A DNA stretch of 64,000 bases from Cyprinodon diabolis. Taxonomy: Eukaryota; Chordata; Actinopteri; Cyprinodontiformes; Cyprinodontidae. Where the stretch lies: the NCBI GenBank assembly GCA_030533445.1, contig CM060069.1:33280337-33344336 (forward strand), in the 5' to 3' direction. Shown in pieces: positions 1 to 14,335 of this stretch (its first letter is position 1; the number at the start of each line of letters is the position of its first letter). The position numbers were made by a program, and so were the translations under genes. The notes below the pieces were generated by a model that was given only the letters and a program-made list of their open reading frames with translations, ran no database searches and was not told the origin of the DNA.

Positions 1-511
1 AGATGAACCTTCGCTGCATTATATAGACTCATAATCGTATTCTGCTTCTTCTGCTCATTCTGCACACCAGGTAGGGAGGGGGTGCGGTGGCAACAGTCTC
101 AGCAGACTCTTAATAACCCACTTAATACCAATTTATCTACGGATACTCCGTTGTTAAAAATGGAGAACTTTAAGGAACTACACTTTGCCAGGACAATTCA
201 ACCATCAGGTGTTACAGCTGCTTTCTAACTCTTTTCAAGTCTTAACACATAATAACTAATGACTGCCATCTGTGTGAAAGGATAACACCTAGGCAATCAG
301 CAGATTAAGTCTTAAGCATGCAGACACATGTATATACGTGAAATAGATAGGGAGAGGGGAGAACATTATGGAAAAAGAATGGAAACCTTAAATGCAAGAC
401 AGATTTTGGCTTGGATCTCAAAACTTTCCATTAACTTTTGCATACTTTTAAAGTAAATTTTACTTTATGTGTGTGGGTTTGGCAAAATGAGTGTGTGTTT
501 GAGTTTGGATT

Positions 512-643
512 TGTGTGTGTGTGTGTCTGTGGCAGTAAGAATATCTTGGCCTGAGTGCTGTAACGCAGGAATTTCCTCCAACTCTGTCGCCAGGCTAAGA
601 TGGCTACCATATGCCAGCTATTCGCACAGACACACACACACAC
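512..643. repeat. (GT)n and (CA)n microsatellites facing each other
   Basis: TGTGTGTGTGTGTGTCTGTG at about 512-531 and its complement CACAGACACACACACACACG at 625-644 lie about 90 bp apart and could pair as a hairpin. Confidence 0.8.
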
Positions 644-2849
644 GCAAAGACCACAATCCTTTGAGCACTCAGGTTTGTAATACTGAAGCCAATGTAACAT
701 ATAAATAAACATACACTGAACTGCATCTTTTCGAGTGGGGGTTTGAAGCTTGAATATACCAGACACACATTTGCATACAAATGTTCCATGCAAAACTATG
801 CGTTACTGTTGGCAATTAAAATCAGTAAATAGGACAAACTTACAAACTTGATAGACTGTAATGAGAAACCCATAAAATGCAACCAAAAGTATATAAAAGG
901 GAGCAGTATTTTAGTTAGATATCAATAAATCTATTTTCAAAGGCATGTGTTTGGTAGATAAGTTGCGAGTTGGGTAATATCTGCCCAAAGGTTGAAAATA
1001 AAATAAAAATGTTATAAAACTTTTAGAGAGGGTGCTACGTAGGTTGGGCTCTAGAAAATTGAATTAATGTTCCTAAACCAGGTTAAAACTGTTCTATAGC
1101 AAGAATAACACTAGTATTAACCCTTTGAGTATCATTACCAGCAGAGATGCAGCAATCAATTGATCAGATTTGGGAGTAACTTTTCCCTAATGGTGAATGG
1201 CAGCTGAAGTACTGCTAACTACCATCTCCTCTGTAAACATTATGGTCACTAAAACTAAAACTTTCTGCTACACTTTTTTGTTAAGTTGAATAAAAATCAA
1301 AAAAAGAATAAGAGACATTTGAATTCAGCACCAAAAATTGTGTCATTTTTATTAAGCTTTCTCAAAGATCTTGCACAACAATAGTTTCTTTTGTATGTTT
1401 AATTAATCAAATATATTTAAAAGATATTATTGAATGAATCATTTTTTTCTGTAATATACAGTATATCATAAAAAATAGGTCAGAATCAGAATTAGCAGAT
1501 CAGATGTCCAAGAAAACAGAAGAATCAGTTGGTTTATCTCTAATTAGTGGGTTTTCTTACTAGTGTAGGAAGGCCTTATTTGTTAAAAACAAACAGCGCC
1601 GTCTGGTGGACTCAAATACTGGTAAAGAATAAAGAAGCAAGCTTTAAAAATTAGTAATAACACACAAAAAAAAACTCAATTCAGACACCCTGACCAATCC
1701 CGTTAATGAGTCTTAAGCTTTATTTTTCATTTTTCACTTACATAAGGCAACACACTTACATACCAGTAAAACGGGGCTGAAGCCTTCATACAAGAAAACC
1801 AAACGACCACAAACTAAGTTGCCAAGCAGATGTTCTGCAGTAGAAGCTTCATGATCGCCAAGAAAAAAAAAAGTCCTTGGGATTTAACAGTGTTCCCATT
1901 GTTTCATACTGCCAACAGCCTTTGTGGTACATGAAGTTCCAACACATTACTCTATGCTACATTGTCAAGCAGAGTACCATCTATGTTTATATGCACTCAG
2001 AGAACAGTGAGTTAAATGCTATAAAGGTGTAAATTCTAGCTGTAATCTAATCAAACATTTCCCAAAAGTATTTGACTTCCTTTCTCCTCACTGTTGGTCT
2101 TGAATAGATAAAAGTCAAGTTTTTCTCCAGCCAGTTTTTCTAAGTTGTATTTGTTTAAAACATGTTAAGCAGATTTATTATCTGACACGTTTTTTCTCAC
2201 TGGAAAACATGGTCACACATCTGCCGTACAATGTCATACATCTTTTCCAATCTCAGAAGCTAAAGTTATTAAGTTTTCCCTAAAATTGGACACCATGGTT
2301 AATCTTAAAACATGACATTTACCAGAAGATAATCCTAGTTGTATTTGTAAAGAAATAATGAATTTATATTTTTAAGCATAAATCCATAATGTCAGAATAT
2401 TTTCGTAAAGGACATTATTGAGAAAGTATTCTACTATGCTATTTAATTTGTGCTGCAAGTTGGATTGTCGCGAGATCCGAGTGTTGAATCCACAACAAAT
2501 CAATCAAGACTCCTGCTAATACGTCCGTCTAGTAACAACTAGCGAGTCAGATCAATGACAGGCCAGCAGTGTTTCTCGTGGTGGGGCATGTAGGAATGAC
2601 AACAGTAAGAAGCGACTTGCCAGGGATTCACAAACAAGGCTTCGCTGGAGGACTCATTTGTCAATACCACAGTTGACTCAGTTTTATCTAAAATAGCAAC
2701 AATTTCTCATTTAACGAAGGAGCAAGGAGAAGCACTCTATGTATTTTTATTTGGGAAAGATTTCTGTGCTTTTCCAACAGGATATTAAAAAAGTTTGATT
2801 TATCAGCTTACTCCATACTGCTCCATAGAGCTGTGATTATGGGGTGTGT

Positions 2850-3330
2850 TTCGAACGAACCAGGAAAAAAATGCCTCTGCACTCAATTGGATAGACCTAC
2901 AACCAATAAGAGCAACGGAGTGTGTGACGTATGTTAAGCAGCGCATAGTTGTTGTCAACAAAAATCAAAGCGTGAAGTTGCACGCCTAGAATAAGAAGAT
3001 GAGCCTTGATCGCATTTCTCTGTTCCTCTTTTAAGATTAATTTACTGTTGATATCTTCTAGAACAGACCTAATAGCAGAATCTTCTCACCTCAACTCTCC
3101 AGCGGCAGCCATTGTTGTTGTCACCCAAGCTCGCTTTGGTGACGTGGTTGATTACGTTACTGTTGATCATCTGTCCATTATCGTATAAAGCCCGCCCTGA
3201 CAATTTGATTGGCCCGCCAGATATTGTGCGAGCATACTCGCGCCACTATTGAGCAATGCCAGACCGAACTTCCCGACCTCAAACGTTGTGGGCGGGACTA
3301 AGTTCGGAATGGCACCCAGGCAACTAGTTG
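2850..3330. repeat. probable transposon-derived segment
   Basis: CTCAATTGGATAGACCTACA followed by ACCAATAAGAGCAACGG looks like repetitive teleost sequence, and this stretch has more CpG than its surroundings. Open frames at 3,006-3,629 show no known domain. Ends are not defined, and family assignment is a guess. Confidence 0.3.
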
Positions 3331-6300
3331 TGAAGACACTCAAGAAGCTGCAGACGAATCTATTGATATCATCGTGTCTACATTACGGGCTCTCATGGAC
3401 GTCCAAGTTGAGGAAGCTATTAAGTCTGAAACGTCATGATTCGTTGCTAAGATTGGCTGAAAGCGTATTATGGAAGGCAGGTACTAGCTGGCAAGTCACC
3501 CAGTCAGCTCAAAGTATTGTACTAAGAGTCTGTCCTTTTAATGGTCAGACTGAACGGCAGCCATCCCGGATTGAAAAATGTAGAACTCAACTCAGTTTTA
3601 GACATATCAATCTCTCTTTCTTAATTTAAAATGTGTGGAGTAGTATTGGGTTCCAGGCCTATAGAGTATCCCAAAGAAAAGCCTTCTAATGGCTTAGAAA
3701 ACATGCAAACCCTATCCCTAATATGTGCTTCTAATTTTTGGGGGTTCGATTTTTAACTTTGGTTTTTCTTCCAATATTTACAAAATAAGAATGACACAAT
3801 GACAACAAACGTTACACAAATCTCAATTTAGACAAAAAGAAAAAACATTAAAACAGCAATCAGAAAAAAATTAAAGAGCATAGTGGATAAAGGGAGTGGC
3901 AATGCATTTGAAAAAAGTATGGCTGCTGCATGTGCTAATGAATCAGTGAATAAATGTGCTTATAGTGCAACTTTAAATCAGCCAAAAATCAACAGATTTT
4001 TAGAATGCAAAGCAGTTTGATAGCAATGTGTAATATATCTATAAAAAACATGGTCATTAGCTTTCAAATTAAATGTTGGGGTTAATGCAAAACACAGAGC
4101 AGCATTAGCATCACATACAGTATCACCAAATATACATGATATGAAAGAAACTAGGTTTATCACTAAAAGACATTGAAAACGTAAATCACCTCAAGGCGTG
4201 ATCCTCCTTTAACCTTTATCTGTGCTTTTAAAAAAGAATAATTGTTTGAAGTTCATCCAGCTGGAGTCAGCTGGCAGTATTAGAAATTTACCGTAAACCT
4301 CAACATTCTTAGAACTGCGGTTTGGAAAATACCACAGCCATGGCGTATCAGTTGTCAAGAGATTACCAGCCATATCCACATTGACCTAAAAGTCAGGGTA
4401 TCAACTTCTGCTCTAATAAATCACAACCTCCCCAACTGTATATATTAGCATGAATTGACTTTCTGTCTCCTGGTATTGTGAGGTTTGTTTATGCTACTTT
4501 CTCAGAGTGTGAAACGTAGCAGAACACTTTGACTCAGTGCAGTTTCTAGCCAAAAGGAAGATGATGGTCCAATACACATCTGCACAGTGTGAGCCAATGA
4601 CAGGGTCTTTAAACATACCCCCATTACACCCCACATCTGCCTTCTGTTATGAAAAAAAGTTTTGCACACACAAAGGCACTTTACAAAGTCCTTTGTGATA
4701 ACCATAATCAACAATGGTAACTAAAAATCTGAATTATAAAACCCCTTTTGTTTCAATTGACAATGGTATGAGTCTTAAACATATAAAACTGTAAAAAAGA
4801 AAACAAAAAAACTGTTGTTTAACATTGTGTAATTGTATTGGGTAGCTATATTGCTTGTTAATCATGGCTTTTGTGAATCTCAATTCAAACACAGGCATAT
4901 TAAACAGCTCTGCCCGTTTTTCTTTGCCAAACTCCTGACAATCTGCTGGGTAAGATGTGAGATTCTGAATCTTTCTGTATGCCTGTGCCCGTGTGTGCAT
5001 ACTAGCACCATAGACTGGCGCCTCTCTACTTCTGGAAGCAATTATAAAGACATAAAGCAGATAGCTGAAGATTGCTGTTTTCTCCAACATTGAGAAGCTT
5101 GCATGTGCATAAACATATAAACACAATATAATAAACTTTTGTGTTTCTACTTTAGAAAAATAAGGCTTTGCTTCCTCTGACACTATATTATTAGTATAAA
5201 AAAATAATGACAGAAGCGTTCAAAGGTATCAAAACAAAAATGAGCTCAGTCTAAGTCCTGACATGTCAGATGCCAACATATTTTCAAGATGCTTTACTAA
5301 ACTGCAAAACATTTCTGTGGTTTTCCAATTATCAAACAAGACTTAACAACAAAAAAGTAAACAAAATGCCCAACTCTGACATTTTCCTAATTGTAATTAA
5401 GATTGTTTGAGAACAATGATTATGTTAAATATCTTCTTCTTTTTTTTTTTTGGAAGCTGTATCAAATTCTCTACAGCTGAATCTCAGCTTTTTTTTATTT
5501 CGAATTCTAAAAGCATATTTAACAGCTGTAGTAAAGTGCTACAGCATGCACTGCTTTAGTGGACCGGTTTGCAAAGGTACCCGTTACCATCGCTTCTAAA
5601 TTTTGGGGACTGTTTTTCCAGCGTGTGCCACATACTGGGACTTTTACAGTTAAACAGTTAAAGCACAAAACAAAACAATGTTCAAACTACACTGCACGTG
5701 ATGAGGTCCAAAATGTACAGGAGCATCTGCATTATAAACAAATGAAAGACAAATGGTACGAAAGAGAAGTTGAACAAATTTACATTAGCGGGTTAACTTT
5801 GAAAGCCCCTATGACAAGGATTGATCAGTTTTTTATTTATGTTATTTATGATCCATCGTATCATCGCTGTTTTTTACTACTTTGTTATGTAGTGGGTGTA
5901 ATAGTGGGGGAACCATGGGAGAGCTTGCTGAGAAACCCAGACATTTCATGAGCAAATATTTTTGCTTAGCTTTTATCAAAAAAAATGTTATACATTTAAA
6001 TATGTTATTATGATTTTTTTTTTACAGAAATAGGGTACCTGTGGGTATCCGTATAAAACGTACATCTATGGTTAGAATAAAAAAAAACATTATTTCATGA
6101 TTGTGAGCACGTGTATAAATGAGCAAAATCATAGTTACAGCATTAATGAAACTTAATTACATTTTCTTACTCATTAGCTACATCTTTAAAAATAAACTGA
6201 TTCAAGAATATCCAGATAACAGTATTTCTTAAAGCAATGAGGCAAACCTTCTTACTTTAGCCAATTCAAAGCTGTTAATCTTTGAGCACAGCGCACACTG

Positions 6301-9300
6301 GAAGTGAGCCTGAGGCAATGTTCTTTTCTGCCTGTCCTATTATAAGCGGCTGTGTGACACTTGTTGTTCAGGGGTGGGGTCGCACTTTATTATTTACGGG
6401 TCCATGCGGCCTAGGTTTAAAATGGGGTTAATTGCGGGTAACATGCCGGGTCTTGGTCCTGAACTCTACGGATGCGGGCGGATAGCTTTGTAAGATCAGA
6501 CCCGTGCAGGTCTCTGGCCTAGGTTGGGTTTTCTTTGCAATTTCACCGCTGTAATTTCACTTTCCCAAGGCCTTACTATCCTGGAGACTAATTGCCTGAT
6601 CAGAGGCAGGACATTAATTTTTCCTACTGACTAACCTACTGTATCCTACTGTAGGGACAAAGTGACGCCATTTTTAAAATACGTACAGTACCTGAATTGC
6701 ACACTGGAAGTTGGGTTGACAAACAACTTTACTAATATAACACATTTGAGTAAAAATAAGGGGAAAAAATGGAAAAGAAACATAATAGGAAAGGTACATT
6801 GCAGTGGCATAAAGGAAATTAAATAATTGATAAACAAATAATTACAGATGATAAACTAATAACTTAAATAATAAGATGATTACAAAAATGAATGATTGAT
6901 ACGAAAATAAAGTTGGACTGTAAACTTAACTTATAATCAGGGTCGCAAGTTAGCCATTAAAGACTTAATCTAAAGTTGACTGAGCTTTACAACTAACCGT
7001 TAATTGATAAGCTTCATGTCATAAAAATAAAAACCTCAGTTTCTTGTATCGAGAGGATTGTTCCATTAACACAAGGGCCTAACTATGATTTAACAATAAA
7101 GAGAATCTAGCTTCAGCATTCCATAAACCAGAAATAATTGTATAATCACACGGGGTTAGCGCCACGATGGGTGTGGTTACTGATTCGCAATTCTGTTTTT
7201 CATTTCACATGAATGAGGAGAGAGTCTCAAGACTGACACTAGGGTCAAAGAAAGTTGCAAGTGTGATTTTTTTCAAATAAAGCAAGTAGAGGGAGTTAAG
7301 AGACCTTCCAGTCGTCTCACAGGGACTTAAGCCCTGGACACAACAAACATGTTACGAGAGAAAATGGTGTTATATGTATGGATATTCCAATCTATATTGA
7401 TATCGGAATTCATTCCGATTTTAGCCAATCAACAAATATCGGAATATTTGGACCTGCATCAAAATCTCTGATATAAGCAAGCTGATAGAAACACTCTGCT
7501 TCTGCTTGAAGTTGTGTTAATACCGGCTGTTGTTGACTTTTTTCTCTGTTTGAGTAGAATCAATTAATAGAGTTTCTCTAAATTTCCAAATTGCAAAAAG
7601 GGCAATAAAAGTATGTTTAACGTGTGCTCATATTCCATCAGATCAATAGTTGCATTGGTCAATACTCAAACCAGCAACATCAGTATTATATATCCCACAG
7701 CCTTTATTGTTGTGTCTCTATTCCTTTAAAAGTAGTTTTGATATTTTTGAATGTATGTTTACATATTTAATCGCTTCTGATTTAATAACTGACTGTACCA
7801 GCTGGCCATGCAGTGGGGCTTTGCTGTTTTTTGTTATGTTTTTTTTTTTTTCATAATCTCAAAGGTGGGAAATTGTTTCAATTTGAGGGCAATGGGACAG
7901 AAGTGAAAAAAAATCTGCACAGATCAGGATCTGCTTAGCCTGCATAGAAGGAGCCTCTCCACACAGTGCAGTCAGTGTGACATGGAAAACAAAAACTGGG
8001 TCGGGGATTAAAAAGCAATGGGTGTGACTTGGGCTTTAAAAAAAGGATTTGGTAAAAATTTTACTTAATACTGATATAAAGCAAGAGTGTTGTAGAGATT
8101 TACTTAATGAGCGATTTGTTATATTTACTGATATTTCAATCTGAGCAAGAGTGAAATCTATTAGCGAACTTGTAGATATCATTTTCTTGGTTTGCTAATT
8201 CACGATATAGTACAAACCCAAGATGGAATGATAATGCAAGGGCGTTCACGATTACATTTGACTAAAATGTTTTCTAAAATATAAAAAATATGTATATGTA
8301 TTGGAAAATAGCACCAAAGTTTGTTTGTCTTCATGATGTTAATTTCAACGAAGCCTGATTTATGTGTGCTTTACTTTGACTACCAGATGACCTTTACACT
8401 ACTAACAGAAATCTCTCACCATGTGCCCAGCAGGAAGGAAACATTACAAATACACATCCAAATTACATAAACATGTTTGGGGATACACACACACACATAC
8501 ATACACACCAACACGTGACATAGTGAGCTCTGCTCCTGCTACCACCCACACATACTTTGAATGTCCCACACCCCCACACACACAAATACTCTTTTGCACG
8601 ACCCCTGTTTTCTAGAACCGTGAGTCATCCTGCTGGAAACTCCATGCCTTCCCCATTACTACCGACTTGATGGCTGACTGTCCTAACATGTTAGGGAAGA
8701 CAGGTAGAGAGTTCCGCTGCTGATAGAGATACAAATATGGAAACAGGTAAAAAGAAGAATAAAAGACTAAGGAGGATGTAACCAATGAGAAAAATTGGAA
8801 TAAAGCATAAAGAGTGGAAAGAGAGAAAGATACTGGGCTGAGTTTCACTGTATTACATTTCAGGAATTTAGATGTACACCAGAGAACGACACCCTGGTTT
8901 CCATTGGTGGCTAAGGTTGCATTTAAATATGTGACAAAAGAGCAGCCTGGGGGATGGAAAATGTATCTTCTTTTATTTAATAATGTCTCAAATAAGATTG
9001 ACCACTTCTCCTCTTGAATTACATGCAACATTAGCTACAGTGGCAGCCTCTCGGAGTGCAATGCACACTCACTGCGCTTTGCTTTCTTTTCTGATTTTGA
9101 AAATATTAGTACAACTGGGCTTTGCAAAGAAATATACACCAAGTAAAACTAAAAGTGAAAAGAATACAAAGAGAAAATAAACAGAAGAGAGTTTCTCTTT
9201 CTTAATTACTACCTGATGACTGCAATCTCAAAAATGAAGATGGAATAGAGATAACAAACAGGAATCCAAGACAGATGGTGGTAGAGAATTACTGTAAAGT

Positions 9301-10244
9301 TATCCATAATTCCACATTTATCTCAAGTAGCAGCAGTTCTGCACTCTGCAACTTATTAAAGTTAGCAATATGGAAATACTTCGGCTATTTCAAAATAAGG
9401 GATGGCAGTGGCTTGAATGAAGAAAGCATTTGGGCAGCGAGAGGAGGCAACTAATGAGAGCAGCAGGGATGTTGGCTATTTGCTAAATGTAAGTTAAAGT
9501 TAATGCCTTCATAAAATGAACAAGATATACCTAGCAGAAGGCGTTCGTGAAACAAATACTACTGAGGCAATCGAACCCGTGGCCGAGCTGGTCATGTAGT
9601 TAATCGGAGTATGTCAGAGCTGATGGATTTGATTAGTTTTGAGTGAAATGCAAAAGTACAGAAAGCCTCTAAAGCTGTAGCCATGCATTTAGGCTACACT
9701 CGTCCATATTTCTAATTTCTGTAGATTCTTTATGCATGTAACGATAAATCAAATGTACAAAAACTTCATGTTAACAACTACTTTGAATACAAACAATAAA
9801 AACTGAAGTCACACTTGCCGAATACTCTGATTTAGCTATGAAAGCAGAGGAAATAATTATATACATTGAAATTAAGCTATGACAAATCTCAGATGTTTAT
9901 TGATTAAATGTAGAATCTATTAAACGGTTAGACAATAAATGGCATCAAAGGGTTAAGAGTTATGTCTCAAAATGAAGGAATTCTCCTTGGTTCTCTCACC
10001 AAGCACATCAATAACCCCCTAATGAATTTCTCAGCCAACTCATCACATCTTCGACTGATAGTCAGAGAGAAATTTCCTTAGAAATCTCAGTCAAAACAAG
10101 CAATAAATACACAAACAAGCTAATTAACAAGTATAACAAAAACAGAATCTTCCAATATTGAGGAGTCATGTACATGTAGAGTATGACTTCGTGGCAGGGC
10201 CTTTTGTGTCTTTGTCTTTAACATTAGTTCTAGAAACCTACCAT

Positions 10245-11133
10245 TAGGGTTGTGAATCGAAAACCGGTTCCTGTTCAGAACCGGCTCCGTGTGTTCCAAT
10301 TCCATGGCGCAGTTTGGCAGCTCGCTTAACGATTCTCTTAACGATTCCAGGCAGCACCAAAGCCTAGCGCTGGTAAGCATGATTTACGTCACGTTTTTCA
10401 CGCAAATTACGAACACAGCATTCAGTAAGCAAGTATGACGTGACCTGGCGTAAGTCTAGAAAAGCAAGACAAAAGCGGTTAAAGTTAAAGTTTGGCTTCA
10501 TTTTAAGGAAGAGAAAAATAGCAACAAGGCGCTTTGCATCATTGCAAACCTTCGTACACAACATGGCATACATTTTAACGAATGCCGTGTTTTTGATGCT
10601 TCCGGACAGAAGCTGAAGTTACGACCAGCATGGAAGGCAACTCTGGTGGTAAGTAGCTAGTTTTATATCACTCAATGTGCTTAATGTGGTTCCTAGTAAA
10701 TCATATGCCATTTCTGGAAATAAACTAGTTTCATATCTCTCTTATTAAACATGCTACGAAGTTGCTCCACAGTTCAGGGAGCGAGAGAAACGTGATGCTC
10801 GTTTATTTAATTTAGGGGGAGATGAGTTTATTTCGCGAAATTGTACAGTAATGCTTTTTTCATTAAACGGATGCCTTCTCCATTAGATTTAGATGACTGT
10901 GATGAGCCGGGTAGCCTGGCTGGCTCAGAGGCTGGCAGCTCCCGGTCACTGCTTTGTTTTTGCAGAGGCAGGCAGAAACAGAATGGCTCAGGTGAAGGTA
11001 GACGAATGTCACCGTGCACTTTCCCAGTTCATTGTTTCACATAATTGATAAGAGAATCGATAAGGAATCAAATCGTTTCACAGAAGCAATAAAGGAATCG
11101 GAATCGCGAAAATCTTATCAATTCCCAACCGTA
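10245..11133. mobile_element. hAT-derived element with TAGGGTTG ends and near-exact target duplication
   Basis: The left end TAGGGTTGTGAATCG and the reverse complement of the right end (TACGGTTGGGAATTG) form inverted repeats. Flanks CCTACCAT (10,237-10,244) and TCTACCAT (11,134-11,141) differ at one base of eight. The 889-bp interior has repeated AATCG-type subterminal motifs, typical of hAT, and a short open stretch around 10,870-11,000 (PSPLDLDDCDEPGSLAGSEA) that may be leftover transposase N-terminal coding. No full transposase is present. Confidence 0.75.
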
Positions 11134-14039
11134 TCTACCATATACTAGTGGTGTTGCAAGAAAATGACACAATTTTTAATGTTTCTACGAGTGTCTAATG
11201 ATCCACTGTGCCAGGCTGTTAGTCAGTAATAAAAGAAAGATTCTGCATGATTTTAGAGAGATATTCTGTTTTCTTTTCTCTTTGTTATGGAACCTAATTG
11301 TATGTAAATATCTTTCTATAAATAGCAGTATGTTTTACATGTTATCTTTTTATTTTTCCTTACAAACAGTAGTTTCTTTAGCCATTTTTTAATATATCAT
11401 ATTGCGCTATATAAAACCAAAATGCGTCCTTATAATACCAAACCTACTAGTCAAAATCAGTAGTCTTTCAGTAGGATGAAATATTATATGGTCCTAAGGC
11501 TTCATGTGGGTTTACCCTTCCCATTCTGCTCCAGTCAGCTGTCCACAGTCTCAACACCTGCTCGTTATCTTCCCTTGTCTGTTAAACAAGACGGTGTCCA
11601 TAATATGTCCACAGAGTGAGCACAGGCAAACTCTTTTTAAATTATTTAAACACAGACGATGTATCTGTGTCGTACCTTATGCATTAGTTTGAAAATGTAA
11701 ATCCCCTTGCGCAGTTTTTCCTTGTTTAATATACAGTATTTTGGTAGTATTCAAAATAAATCAAGTTTGGTTTCTTTTTTGTTGTTGTTGTTGTTTTTTC
11801 TGCAAACGGGTGTGCACCAGAGTGGGACAAAATGTTCTCAGGATAAAGAATCACAGTCTAAACTACCCTCACAGACTCCACACCCGACAAAATCAAAATA
11901 AAGTAGGAAGCTTAATACAGTCACATAGTTTAGCCCCTATGGAAGTGAAGGACACTGAGGCGAATAGAGCCCCAAAATTTTTGACATAAAAAAAAAAAAA
12001 AACTTAATCAAAAACCTTACAGAGGTGACTCATAAGAACAAGATATAGCGCAAGTTATGATCGTTTTCTCGTCAACAAATAACCAATTAGGAGACAATCC
12101 CTCATCAGACTGCGTGCGTCTCTGCACAGTGCAGGCTTCACAAGCTGCAGCTTATTCAAGCAGCTTGCATGAGATGGCACAGGAGATAGAAGGGGTGATT
12201 TACAGCACACCGCCATGATTTCGTTTTAAAGTTTGTTGACTTTAAGACGATTGGTGCTTGTTTGTGTACGTGCACACAAGTTTGTTTTCGTGTGTGTGTG
12301 CTGATGGGATCTAAGACAAAGATTAAAAGGGCTGTTCAAGATCAAAAGCAGCAGCAGATGGAGGGTGGAGTTTAACCAGAGAACCCTCTACATGACCACA
12401 CTAGTTTGAGGTATTAATCTGAAACGTGAGTTAGTCCAGGCAATTCTACAGACCTTATGCCTCAATTAGAAGGAAATGTGTGTTTATAACTGCAAGGATG
12501 AGTGAACATTTATTTTTTACCCTTTTTCACCATAAAAATGCAAACTTTTTTTTTTATCGAAGCCAAATGGGGTTGCAGTTGGAGTTTCTTTTTAAATGTA
12601 AGACTGACTAAGGTGAGCCACAGCTGAGTACCATTGCCCACCTTTATCTAACCCTTAACACAAATGTTGACTCAAGGAAAAGACAATTAGAAAATCATTC
12701 AACTAAATAGGGCCCATATGGTCAGGAAATACATTTATCATCAAACAAAGAGAGGGACCTTCTATGTTGGGGATATTTGGTCGTAATTAAGATTGATTAA
12801 CAAAACAAATCACAATATATAAAATGTTCTTTCAAAAATATACTTGAATACAATTTACTGTAGCCAGATTAGCAAAGAGCTTTAATAGATTTGTATTTAA
12901 ATTGTACTTGTTGAGTTTTTCTACATATGACGAAAATGCATTTTATCCTGTATTATTTATTACCGGTACTACCGACTAAAGCCATCTTTAATCAGATGTT
13001 TTGAAGGTTGTATTAAAGATTCTTTTCTCACGTCGCCATGCCAACTGCATTTATTTCAATCACTGTTGTTGAAATGATTTAGTGTCAAAACAACTGTTCG
13101 ACAAACTGCAAGCAACCTTAACATCTGCTGCATTTTTTTTTTTTTAGCTGAAAAAGAAGTCTACCAAAATGCTGTCAACTCCAAATACAAAGGCCTCTAT
13201 ACATCCAGCCAACAATGCTGCTGCTGCTGGTTATCCACATCTGTTTGGAGTAAAGCGGCGTACTTTCAGCGGCGTACTTTGATGAAGTTTGTGATGCTGT
13301 AAGTTTGGAAAGTCTTACAAAGTAAGACTGAGAGAATATTAAAACCAAATGTATAGGAAAAAAATTCAACATGTGCATCAACTATTCATGAGTAATAAAA
13401 AATCTGTACTTAATATTTTACTACGGAGAAATACTGGAATTTCATCTTGGGACTGACATTTTAGAAACTGCTATTTTTAGTTTTACTGTGGTGTTACAAA
13501 TGAAGACAGAAGAGACACAGAGATGTAGGGGGCTATTTTTGAGAAATCCTTTTTCTGTGACATGTTGAACCATGTCTCTGTTTCATGCTGGCTATGAGAT
13601 CAGATATCTTAAAGGCTTAACAGAGTACAGTAAAGTTGCTCTGTTCTGTTCTCTTCCCCTTTTGGCTCGTTTCCACTGTAATCTCCACAGGTGGTTCCAT
13701 TACAATTGAGTACTACGGTGGTGTGGATGGAGTCATAGCAAAGAGGCTCCACAATCCATATGCGACAGACCCAAGGAAACAATGGCAACTTTCTGCAAAG
13801 GTTTATGGCTTTTAATCTGACATGTAGTAAAAGAAGAAAAGCTGTGATGGAAGGACAAAGCTTTAAAGCAAATAGAGGGAAGCCATGGACCGGTATCAAA
13901 CACAAATACAAGCTGGACAGCACATAATGAAGCTTATGAGATGTTGAGAAAAAAAACAAAACTGAATGCTAGTTTTAAAAATGTGTATTTTAGTGTTTTC
14001 GTAAAGAAAAACAACAAAAGCGATTATCAGAACCTTGCA

Positions 14040-14335
14040 ACTATTTGGATTAGATTGGTATGGGATGCAACAATCCAATACCTGGATTGGAAATCAGTTC
14101 CAATATTGGCCAAAATAGCTGGATAGGAGATCAGAGATACAATCCAGTACACTTTATTGTATTGTTATTTCACTCTTTTTGCTGCTTATTTGTTAAAAAA
14201 TAATATGAAGTACACTTTTTTCTAAAATAATTTATATAAAGGCTAAAGCCTTTACTCACATGGCCTCCATTCAGTGGTTCAATCAGATTAGTGTCAGATA
14301 CCGGCCAATACGCTGGTTTATTTTTTTAATATTTT
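14040..14335. repeat. probable hAT-derived fragment
   Basis: Facing motifs GGATTGGAAATCAGTTCCAA on the left and CAGATACCGGCCAATACGCT on the right resemble ends of a ZBED-type hAT MITE. A comparable motif is at 7,400-7,480. No ends or target duplication could be fixed. Confidence 0.3.

Larger units (their letters stand above)
1..10236. other. no recognised gene; AT-rich sequence with scattered repeats
   Basis: Apart from the microsatellite pair near 0.5 kb and the repeat-like segment near 3 kb, I see only short open frames without domains. A GC-richer patch at 6,360-6,540 (GACCCGTGCAGGTCTCTGGC) looks like another hAT-type relic. Confidence 0.6.

Noticed and set aside
3006..3629. Two plus-strand open frames in a CpG-richer patch
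   Set aside because: The surrounding sequence looks repetitive, and the peptides match no domain I know.
5559..5951. 130-codon open frame on the plus strand
   Set aside because: It shows no recognisable domain, runs into AT-rich sequence and has no splice or conservation signal I can see; possibly transposon debris.
13609..13959. 116-codon minus-strand open frame
   Set aside because: Low-complexity hydrophobic translation of T-rich DNA with no family features.
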